From the NCBI GenBank assembly GCA_048213135.1, contig PS015073.1, forward strand, positions 78,906 through 123,134: DNA of 44,229 bases, written 5' to 3'. The translations under genes were made by a program, and so were the position numbers. How positions within the stretch are numbered: the first letter of the stretch is position 1; each line of letters starts with the position of its first letter. The notes below the pieces were generated by a model. The model was not told the origin of the DNA and made no database searches. It worked only from the letters and a program-made list of their open reading frames with translations. The DNA is from Reclinomonas americana ATCC 50394 (taxonomy: Eukaryota > Jakobida > Jakobea > Jakobida). Below are positions 10,175 through 20,400 of this stretch, in pieces.

Positions 10175-10468
10175 AGCGGTTTGCGGAACGAAAAACGCAA
10201 AGTAGACAGCGAGTCGAGGCATTCTCTCTCGATTGGGCAGGAATCGGCGTGACCGTGTGGAGTATGGTATGGCCATATCAAGCAGTTTTTGGTATGGCCA
10301 CATCAAGCAGTTTGATTGGCGAAATTATTGTCTACTTTCCATTCGTCTATTTGTTTGTGTTTGTGCGTGTGCGTGTGATTATTCGTGTTTTGCGAGTACG
10401 CGCGCGCACGTGTGTGTGTTCACTTGCTTTGTTATTGTGACACCAAGCGTGCGTGTCTATTTGCTGCG
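10175..10468 (+). promoter_or_regulatory. Intergenic spacer, 3' flank of gene 1 and promoter region of gene 2
   Basis: Only 294 bp separate the gene 1 stop from the gene 2 start. It should hold the polyadenylation site of gene 1 and the promoter of gene 2. Visible features are a 25-bp-period direct repeat at 10266-10313, an inverted CCAAT pentamer (ATTGG, about 10315-10319), and GCGAAATT followed by ATTGTCTACTTTC (10319-10342). The last element is also found in the spacer before gene 3. A GT/CG alternating stretch lies near 10360-10420. I see no obvious TATA box. The promoter role is inferred from position. Confidence 0.5.
10266..10313 (+). repeat. Two-copy direct repeat with palindromic core in the gene 2 promoter
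   Basis: Two 23-nt copies, 10266-10288 and 10291-10313, start GGTATGGCCA and end ATCAAGCAGTTT, differing at one base (T or C). The first contains the perfect palindrome TATGGCCATA (10268-10277). It is absent from the spacer before gene 3. It is a candidate transcription-factor site, by position only. Confidence 0.6.
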
Positions 10469-10986
10469 ATGATGTTCGAGGCAAGTTTGTCTGCAAAAAA
10501 AAGGAAACGACAATGTCGGCGGCAGCAGCGCTGGCAGAGGTGAGACACACCACTGCGCAGTTCTCACACGAGAGAGGCAGAGAGCACAGAGTGTGCATGT
10601 GTTCATTATTGGACAAATCATCGCTCTCACACACACTCACACACTCACTCACTCCACAGTGTGTTGCTGCTGCCACTGCTGCTCCTCCTCGTCGCCTGCT
10701 CGCCTCCACTCGCACACGCTGCACAGACAGTGGCCACTGGCCCCGCGAGTGAGATCCTCGTCAATGGCGCCACCATGAGCGCACTGGCCTCCGCCAATGA
10801 TCAGCCTTCGACCGCGGTCTCCATGCAGTATGGTACCTCGCAGACCATGTTTTACTCGTATTCTTCGGTGTTGGGAGGCACGCCACCGGCGCCGGGTTCG
10901 ACGCTGGGCACGGGCACAGCGGCGCAGTTCTATGGACCTGCTGGAATCGCTGTTGACTCGCTGGGCAACGTCTATGTGGCGGATCG
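10469..10986 (+). other. Gene 2 signal-peptide exons
   Basis: Exon 1 (10469-10539) gives a Met-initiated, strongly basic n-region (KKRKRQCRRQQRWQ). After a 120-nt intron, exon 2 (from 10660) supplies the core VLLLPLLLLLVAC and a cleavage-like SPPLAHAA|Q. Exon 2 alone has no ATG before the core. Gene 3 has the same split (26425-26480 and 27078 onward; n-region KTHCRRWL), which supports the model. The rest of exon 2 is Ser/Thr-rich, with an AVSMQYGTSQT segment resembling an FN3 strand, and ends in the first NHL strand (NVYVAD). Confidence 0.75.
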
Positions 10987-11210
10987 GTGAGGGAGAAGAG
11001 GGAGTCTGAGAGAGATGGAGGAGAGAGGGGGAAGAGAGGGAGAGAGAGAGAGGAGAGGAGAGACAGGGGACAGGAAGGGGGAGAGGGAGAGGATGGGCAC
11101 CGATTCGTGGTGTGAAGGACTCTGCGTAGGAACAAGTGGATGTGGCTGGGATCGCACACTAGTTTGTGCTTCGTGTTGATGCATGAGTTGGGAGTGGGAT
11201 TGGTGATTCA

Positions 11211-11242
<32 letters not shown>

Positions 11243-11385
11243 GGAGGGAGGAGGATGACGGCATCTTCTTGCAGCTGCGGAGACTGGCAGTCGGTGAGTG
11301 AGATCTGTGCCGGAGACGCAGCATGAGCCGCACTTGTTTATTCACAGAGACACACCAAGGAAGATGAAGACTGATACTCGCGACG

Positions 11386-11421
<36 letters not shown>

Positions 11422-14400
11422 TGAGAGTGAGAAGGAGGAGGCACACGCACGCACACTGAGCTGCGCCCGAGAAGAAACAAGGAACTTCCATTGCCGTGGT
11501 TGCCTTCTCCCTTTGTTCCACGCTCCCTCGTGTCTCCTCCAACGCTTGCCGCTCACACACTCCGTTGCCTCGACGCAGGCTCAACTGTGTCATTCGGTTC
11601 GTGCAAACTCGCAACGCCGATGGTTGCTTTTTGTCGGCTCTGCATTGAATGTGTCGTCGCGCAGAGCCATATCGCCAGCCGCAGTCGTCACTGCCCTCGC
11701 TGGTTTGGTCGGGAATGGAGGAACCGCAGACGGAATCGGCACAGGTATTGCCCCTTTTTGCGGTGCATTTAAATACACGAAGCGCTCACACACACACACA
11801 CACTCTCTCTCTCATATTCTCTTCCCACCTCCGTGTCTTCTCTATTGCGTTACCCTTGCAATTGCCTTCCCGCTTTGCCTTTTTGCCTTGCCTTCCTGTT
11901 TCCTTCGCTTGTTCCGTGCCCCTTTGCTTCCCCCCTTTGCTTCCCCCCTTTGCTTCCCCCCTTTGCTTCCCCCTTCGCTTCCCCCTCCCCCTCCCCCCTT
12001 CTCCTTCCCCCTTTCCCTTCTTCTCTTCCCGTTTGCAGCCGCTCGCTTCCTTTTCCCGCGCGACCTCGTCGTCGACAACAGCAACGTGCTATGGGTGGTG
12101 GACGTTGCGTCGCATGTTTCCGTACTGCGCTGCTGCTGTAGTTTTGAAATTCTGACCTCCCTCTATAGACTTCAAACCACTGCATTCGCAAAGTCACCAT
12201 CACCGGCGCTCCCATTGGTGTCGTCACGACACTGGCCGGCACGTGCGGCTCATCGGGCAGTGTGGACGGCACGGGAAGCGCGGCGCGCTTTCAGGTCGGT
12301 CTCGTGAAGCGGCTGTTGGTGGCAGATCCATGCTGGATATTCACTCTCCCTTGCAGAACCCTTTTGCCGTCGACTTCGACACAGTAACAGCATCGCTCTA
12401 CGTGACCGACGTTGCGTAGATTGCACCGCGCGCACGATTTTTCCTTCATCGATTCATCTTTTCGCCCTCTCTCATGCAGTACGAGAACTCAACAATTCGG
12501 CGAATCACCATTCCCGGCGCCGTGGTCACCACCATTGCTGGCGCGGCAGGAACCCCGGGTAACGTCGATGGCACTGGCAGTGCCGCCCGCTTCAATAACG
12601 TGCGCCCCTGTGTCCTCCAAATCCCTCTTGCACCTCGCTCATTGCTTCGCATCATCGTGCAGCCTTGGGGAATTTCTGTTGACTCAGCAACTGGCCTCGC
12701 TTGGATCGCCGACACGAGTAATCGACTCATCAAAACAGTTGCGTGTATTAACCAGCTCGTTGCTTTCTCTGTTGTCTCTCACGACCCGTATTTGCAGATG
12801 ACAATTCCTGGCGGTACGGTGACCACCGTGGCAGGTACGACTGCGCTCAACAGCATTATAGACGGCAACGGCACGGGTGCTGTGTTCAATGTGCCAGTCG
12901 GTGGCTGTCTTGATGGCGCTGGGTTCTTCTACGTTGTCGAACTCTACACGCATTGCTTGCGCCGCGTGTCGATCACCGCCCCGTATACCGTGACATCGGT
13001 TGCCGGTATGTGTTTCTTCTCTCCCGAGTGTACCGAGTTGTCTGCTCACTCCAGCGTGGTGGGCAGGCCAGTGCGGCTGGTCTGGCTATGCTGACGGCAC
13101 TGGTGGTATGCCTCTGGGTCGCATGTTCTATCCGGTTGGTTGTCGATCGGACAAGGCCGGAACAGTGTACATTGCCGATACCAGCAACAATGCCATTCGC
13201 CGTTACGTTCCCGCAATGCCGGCGTTGAACACATTTGCCGGTTCCGTCAGCAACGCCGGCTCCACCAATGGCTCTCCCGGTCGCCTTAACAATCCGAATG
13301 ACGTGGCGGTTGACTCGATGGGTAATGTGGTGGTCGCAGATGTTGCGTGAAACGGCGAAGGGAGTGTGGTGACAGAGGCAGAGCCAGGATTGAGTGTCCG
13401 TAATCTTTGAGTCGCTGCGTCAATGCTTGATTGTGCTTTGTCTGAATCACGTCGTTTTCTCGTTCGTACTTCACCAATCGTATTACTTGTTTGTTTGTCT
13501 TCTCCTGGGTATCCCTCTTGCGTCACACAATCTGTTAGTGTCTGTTATCATGCGTCTTTTCCTCGCTGCCTCTTTCGCGCTCTCATTTGTCTCTGGTTCC
13601 GATTACTTTATCGCTTCATGTGAATGTCTTTGTCGTTTTGTTGTGCCCTCCATTCGTACATGACCAGCCTCCTTGTCCCTCAGTTGTCGCTTGCTTCTTC
13701 CTCCGTCTTTCCCTGTTCAGACCGGCAACCACGCCCTTCGCTACATCACTGCCGCCGGAGTGACCAGCACGTTGGCGGGTCAGGTGGGTACGCCGGGCAC
13801 GGCGAACGGCACATCGACGGGTGCTCAGTTCAATGGACCGCGCGGTGTTGGCATTGATTCCACAGACACGATCTGGGTTGCTGACTCGGGCGCTCACACA
13901 ATTCGTAAGGTCTGCGATGTGTTGCATTCTGGAGACTCTCTCTTCACCCATTCTGAGTCATACTCCCCCGGCAGGTGACCCTTGCCGGCGTAGTGACCAC
14001 GTTTGCGGGCACTGCCAGCACTGCAGGCATCGGCAGCGGTGTGCCTGGTCTGCTCAGCAACCCGGGCGACGTGGCCACCGACTCGGCCATCACGAACATG
14101 TTCGTCGCCGACACGGATTCCAACACGATTCGCAAGATTGTCGTGTCGACTGGTTCCGTCTCCACGTTTGCCGGCAGCACCACGGGCGTTTCAGGGTCGG
14201 CCAATGGAACTGGCACTGCCGCGACGTTTAGCGGTAAGTGTAGGTGGAGAGGATACAGAAGCGCAGCAAGAGATGGAAAAGGGAAAGACAAGAACATTGA
14301 GAGGCAGACAGTGAAGGAGCGGAAGAGAGGGAAAATGGTTGTGGCGGAACATAACGAACAGTGGCTCTCGGGTGTGCATGATTGGAAGAGTACTGCCTTT

Positions 14401-17400
14401 CTCACGGATAGTTATGCACCGCCCTTTCGATGGGCTGGCTTCCTTCTCACGTGCTTTCCAGAGAGACAGATGTAAAGAGTTAATGAGGGTTTGGAGCAGT
14501 GACTTACCTCGTGTGCTAGACTGGCAGAGCGCTGGTTTGATATCCGTCTTGGAGAGAAATGCAGTCAAATTACCATTACTCTCTCTCTCTCTCTCTCTTT
14601 CTTCTCACGCACTTTTCTTCTTCGCCTGTTCACTATTCTTGCTTCGTCCCCTGCTCATCATTCTGCATTATCGTTTTCCTTTAATCGTTCTCGCGGCTTA
14701 CCTTTGCTCGCACTCGCCTAGGCCCCACCAGCATTGTCGTTGGCCCGACTGGCATCGTGTATGTCGCCGACTCGAACAATCGCATGATTCGCGCCATCAC
14801 CGCTGCTGGTGTGGTGACGACCCTTGCTGGATCGACTATACCAGGAAGCACTGATGCCACGGGAACTTCGGCACGTTTCAACAACGTGATGGGCCTTGGC
14901 ATCAGTGCGCTTGGTGATGTGCTGTACGTTGGTGACAACAATAACCACGGCATTCGACGAGTGACCACTGCAGCCGGTGTGACCACCACATATGCGGGTG
15001 GCTACAATGGCCCAGGATACATTGAGGGCACTGGCCCGGCCGTGCGATTCTTCTTCCCGTTTGGTCTGGCGGTGAACTCGGCGGGCGATGTGTACGTGGC
15101 TGACAGGTGCGGTTGGGTGAAGTGAGAGTGATAGAGGGACAGGGATGAAGCGTGGCTACTGATTGCGCTGTTCAGTCCGCGGGTTACTTCTCGTCCCGTC
15201 CCGCCCTGTTCATCCACCGTGCTGCTTCTTCTTCTCGCTCCTCTGTCGCTCCGCACTCCTCTGTCGTTCCCCACTCCTCTGTCGCTCGTCACTCCTCTGT
15301 CGTTCTCCACTCCTCTGTCGCTCGCCACTCCTCTGTCGCTCGCCACTCCTCTGTCGCTCGTCACTCCTCTGTCGCTCGTCACTCCTCTTTCACTCGCCAC
15401 TTCTCTCTCGTTCTTCACTAATCTGTCGCTCGCCACTCTCTGTCGCTCGCCACTCTCAGTCGCTCGCCACTCTCTGTCGCTCGCCACTCCTCTGTCGCTC
15501 GCCACTCCTCTGTCACTCTCCTCTTCTTTGTCGTTTTCCACTCTTCTGTCGTTTTCCACTCCTCTGTCGCTCCCCACTCCTCTGTCGCTCGCCACTCCTC
15601 TGTCGTGCTCCACTCCTCTGTCGTGCTCCACTCCTCTGTCGCTCGCCACTCCTCTGTCGCTCGTCACTCCTCTGTCGCTCTCCACTCCTCTGTCGCTCGC
15701 CTCTCCTCTGTCGCTCGCCACTCCTCTGTCGTGCTCCACTCCTCTGTCGCTCGCCACTCCTCTGTCGCTCGCCACTCCTCTGTCGCTCGTCACTCCTCTG
15801 TCGCTCGCCACTCCTCCGTCGCTTCCCCTTTTCTCCTTCCCCCTTGTCACTCTCATTCCCCCTTTACTCCTCTCTCATAATCACTTGCATCCCACCATCG
15901 TTGCAGCCTCAACAACGTAATCCGCAAACTGGCAATTCCTCAAGCATCAGTGATCTCGGCCACCCCTTCCCCCTCACCGGCACCTCAGCATCGCTCGTCT
16001 CCGCGACAGCCACGGCACTTACCACCAATACTCTCTATTACTACCGCGCGGTGGCCACGTCGTCTGCGGTTCCTATCATCGGCAACGTATTCAGCGTTAC
16101 CACCATGTCCAGCGCACCACATCTGGCCAGTACAACGACAGCCGTGACCGCCGACAGCGCTGCCACCATGTACGGGACGGTCAACGCCAACGGCGTTGGT
16201 TCTGCCTCTGTCAAATTCGAGTTTGCGACCACGATGCCGGCGTTTGTGTGGAATGTGTCCACGGTTGCCGGGTTGGCAACAGTGTTAGGCGCAGCAAATG
16301 GAGTTGGATCCGCTGCTCGCTTCTATCAGCCGCAGGGCATCACCCTCGACGGTCTCGGCAATGCGTACATTGCGGACAGCGGGTGCGTGCACAGTGACCT
16401 CACTCACATATCTTGTGCGCTCAACTATTGTGATCGCGTCTGTCGCCGAACAGATATAGCACCATTCGCAAAGTGGTGCTCAGCTCGTTTACAGTGAGCA
16501 CACTCGCCGGTCTTGCCGGGTTTCGCGGGTATTCTGATGGTACCGGAAGTGCAGCACTTTTCAATTCGTGCGTGTGCAGTGCATCTCTCTTACGGATATT
16601 GCAAGGCTCAGTCTCATCTGCTTAACATTCTGGGGTTGGCAGTCCTGGCTCCGTGTCGTACGACACTGCCAACAACTTCCTGTACGTTGCCGACAGCTTG
16701 AGTCACACCATCCGCCGTATCACCACCGGTGGTGTGGTTACTACCATCGCCGGTCAGGCAGGCACTCCGCTTTGGGTCGATGGCACTGGAAGTGCATCGG
16801 CGTTCAATTCGCCGCGTGGCGTATTTGTGGATCCTGTCGGTCAGCTACTGTATGTCGCTGACACGTTGAACAATGCCATTCGGTGAGTTGCTGGGAAAGC
16901 AGAAACACGAGGAGGAGGACGGGGAATGCAAATCAGATACAAAAGAGGATGCTGCCGAAGAGGAGGAAGAGGAAGAGAAATTGGAAGAGAAGAGAAATAG
17001 GAAGAGAAAGAGGAAGAGGAATAGGAAGAGAAAGAGGAAGAAGAGGAAAAGAGAGTGGAGCGTGGTTCATATACCTTGTTGTGTTTGCGCGTGTGTGCGT
17101 GTGAAAGTGAGTGCGAGAGATTCACAAAGCAGCATCTCTGCCCCAGGTAGAAGCGTTATGCATGTACGCGTGAGAGAAGGAGCGTGCGAGACAAGGACAG
17201 AATACTGGAGGCAGAGAGAAATATAGCTGGATCATGTCTCTCTCTCACTCTTGGTGCTTTCTCTTCTCGTGTTACCCGCTGGCCTTCTCCCATGCGTTTC
17301 TCACTTTTTCCTTTGTCGTGCAGCACGGTCACTGCAGCAGCCAGTGGCACAGTGGTCACTCTGTTTGGATCAGGCCCAGCGTCGGCCGGTAGCACAGACA

Positions 17401-20400
17401 GCAGCGGCGGCACTCCCAAGTTCAACAGCCCGTACCATGTTGTATTTGACCGAGCCAACAACTTGCTCTATGTTGTAGATCGCAACAATACCTGCATCCG
17501 CAAAATCGATCTCAGCACTATGCTAGTGACGACCTTCGCCGGCACCAAGGGTGTGAGTGGTTTCGCTGACGGTCCCGTCGGTGTGGGCACCTTGCGCTTC
17601 CCTACTTCGGCGACGCTGGACACTGCGAGGAATGTGTTGTATGTGGCCGATGTTGCGTCATGATAGCATATGACCAAGCGTGTATGTTTGTTGTGTTCTC
17701 ACAAGCGTGTTTCTACTGCGTACAGAACACGTCCAACAGCATCCGATCTGTGTCCTCCACCGGCGTGATCACGACAGTCGCTGGTTTGGCGTCACTGGCA
17801 ATCGACTCGGTGGATGGCGCCTCATTGGCTGCTCGATTCAATCAGCCCGTTGCGTCTTAATACAGTACCTGAATGCGTGGCCAACTTGTGCCTCACACAA
17901 TGAATGCAGTATGGCATCGTGCTGGATCCGATATCCGGCATCCTCTACATCACTGATCAGAACAACTTCACGCTGCGTACGTTGACGACTCCGACGGCCA
18001 CTTCGGTGGCCGGCACACCGAGTCCTGTCACAGGCTCATCGACAGTGACCGCCAGCGGTGCTGCTACGGCGCTGACGCTGCGAGGGACGTACTTTTACCG
18101 TATTGTGGCGACAATTGGCCTTGTGGTGCAGTACGGCACGCTCCGCACGTTTGTGGCAGAAGCCACCTTCACGGCTTCGACTCCAGCCTACGTATTCCAA
18201 GTTGCCGGTCAGTGTCTGTCGTTGACGCGCACCGACAGTGCGCAGAATGTGGGAGCAGATGCGCAGGCGGTGGTGCTCAGTGCCACGACTTGCAGCACGG
18301 GGTGCGTGGTGATGGAAAGAGAGAAAGGAGAGAAGAGAAAGAGAGAAGGATCATGTGCGACCAGATCCGTAGTGAGTGCGTGTTGTGGAGCATTGTGTTT
18401 ATGAGTTGCTCCTGCTTATGTGTGTGTATGCACGCATCCATGTGGTAGTGACGGGGCATTGTGTGCTTGGTTTGCATCTCTCTGTGTTTCTATGTGCGTC
18501 CATGAGTGAGTGCTGTGTGTGCTGTTGAGTTCTTGAATTTCTCCTCACTCCCTGTGGATGTGTGCATTGTGTGTGCATTGAGTGTGTGTGTGGATGTGTA
18601 TGTGTGTGTCTCTCGAAGCATCATGTGCATGAACTTTGCCTCTCTCTCTCTCTCTCTCTCTCTGTCAGCACTTGTGTGTGTGCGTGTGCATGTTGCAAAC
18701 CGTTGCCCACTTGACGTGTCCCTGCCTGAAACGATTTCTTCTCNNNNNNNNNNNNNNNNNNNNNNNNNNNNNNNNNNNNNNNNNNNNNNNNNNNNNNNNN
18801 NNNNNNNNNNNNNNNNNNNNNNNNNNNNNNNNNNNNNNNNNNNNNNNNNNNNNNNNNNNNNNNNNNNNNNNNNNNNNNNNNNNNNNNNNNNNNNNNNNNN
18901 NNNNNNNNNNNNNNNNNNNNNNNNNNNNNNNNNNNNNNNNNNNNNNNNNNNNNNNNNNNNNNNNNNNNNNNNNNNNNNNNNNNNNNNNNNNNNNNNNNNN
19001 NNNNNNNNNNNNNNNNNNNNNNNNNNNNNNNNNNNNNNNNNNNNNNNNNNNNNNNNNNNNNNNNNNNNNNNNNNNNNNNNNNNNNNNNNNNNNNNNNNNN
19101 NNNNNNNNNNNNNNNNNNNNNNNNNNNNNNNNNNNNNNNNNNNNNNNNNNNNNNNNNNNNNNNNNNNNNNNNNNNNNNNNNNNNNNNNNNNNNNNNNNNN
19201 NNNNNNNNNNNNNNNNNNNNNNNNNNNNNNNNNNNNNNNNNNNNNNNNNNNNNNNNNNNNNNNNNNNNNNNNNNNNNNNNNNNNNNNNNNNNNNNNNNNN
19301 NNNNNNNNNNNNNNNNNNNNNNNNNNNNNNNNNNNNNNNNNNNNNNNNNNNNNNNNNNNNNNNNNNNNNNNNNNNNNNNNNNNNNNNNNNNNNNNNNNNN
19401 NNNNNNNNNNNNNNNNNNNNNNNNNNNNNNNNNNNNNNNNNNNNNNNNNNNNNNNNNNNNNNNNNNNNNNNNNNNNNNNNNNNNNNNNNNNNNNNNNNNN
19501 NNNNNNNNNNNNNNNNNNNNNNNNNNNNNNNNNNNNNNNNNNCTTCGCTGTGGCCTTCTCCCTCCCAGCGACAGTGGTATCGAACACGCAAGTTCTCGCC
19601 GCCATCAATGGATTACTGTTGATGCCGGCCACCACGTACCGAGTGTGCGGTCGCATGTCGTCTTCGTCACCGTACTATGATGCTGGTTCTGTGCAGGCGT
19701 CAGGTGCGGTCTTGTTGCTCACTTTTTATTCCCAATCGATGTGATCTCCTGATTTGTTGCGCCTCCTTCAATTTTCAGTTGCCGTCACGCAAGTGTCGCC
19801 GCTCGCGCTGTTCCGCCGTGCGTCAGAGGTGGTGACAGTGACTGGCACCTCGTTGCCCAACTTGTCGTCCGACTCGCAAGCGTATGCACTGTCATCTGGC
19901 GCTACGTGCGCAGCGGCTTCATCGTCAGTGGCAATCACCGCGTCGTACCCATCGACGACCAGCTCGACCTTCACATTCGACTCATCGTCGCTGGCGGTGG
20001 GAACGTACACGCTCTGCGTGCGGTGCGTTGTCTGAGCTGTTTGTTTGGTTTTCACTGCAGTATCCGTGCATCTTATCCTCCCTGTGCACACTCACAGACC
20101 CGTTTCGGCGTGCACGAGCTGGGCGGCGCTGACCACCATTACGATTCCATCATTCAGCCTGTCGCCGGCTGTGATTGGTTCCTCAGCGACGGCGCAGATC
20201 ACGATCAGTGGCACTCTGTTTGTCAATGTGTTTGGATCGGACAGCGGTGCTCTCAGCTTTGGGTGTCAGGAGAGTGTTGCACAAGCTACGGCAGCTGCCG
20301 TGACGGGCACGTACACCAGTGCATCGCTGATGAAAGCTACGCTGGATACGACCAGCATTCCATCGGGCGCCTACACTCTCTGGTGCGTTTGCATGGAGAG

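Larger units (their letters stand above)
10660..15960 (+). other. Gene 2 NHL repeats 1-12 (propellers 1 and 2)
   Basis: Twelve NHL repeats can be counted by their YVAD..N..IR ends: VYVADR/CVIR, LWVVD/HCIR, LYVTD/STIR, AWIAD/RLIK, FYVVE/HCLR, VYIAD/NAIR, VVVAD/HALR, IWVAD/HTIR, MFVAD/NTIR, VYVAD/RMIR, LYVGD/HGIR and VYVAD/NVIR. With six blades each this gives two beta-propellers. Exons are short (18-385 nt). Introns fall again and again between the VAD strand and the N..IR strand, so blades appear to have multiplied together with their intron. NHL propellers bind proteins, peptides or glycans; the ligand here is unknown. Confidence 0.85.

Noticed and set aside
15235-15830. CRISPR-like array
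   Set aside because: Units are contiguous without spacers and the DNA is eukaryotic; it is a minisatellite.
15002-15856. Minus-strand ORF with GVASDR repeats
   Set aside because: Complement of the same minisatellite; it overlaps conserved plus-strand exon sequence at one end.
15163-16497. 444-codon plus-strand ORF with LLCRSP repeats
   Set aside because: It arises from the 18-bp minisatellite in intron 14, whose period keeps all frames open.
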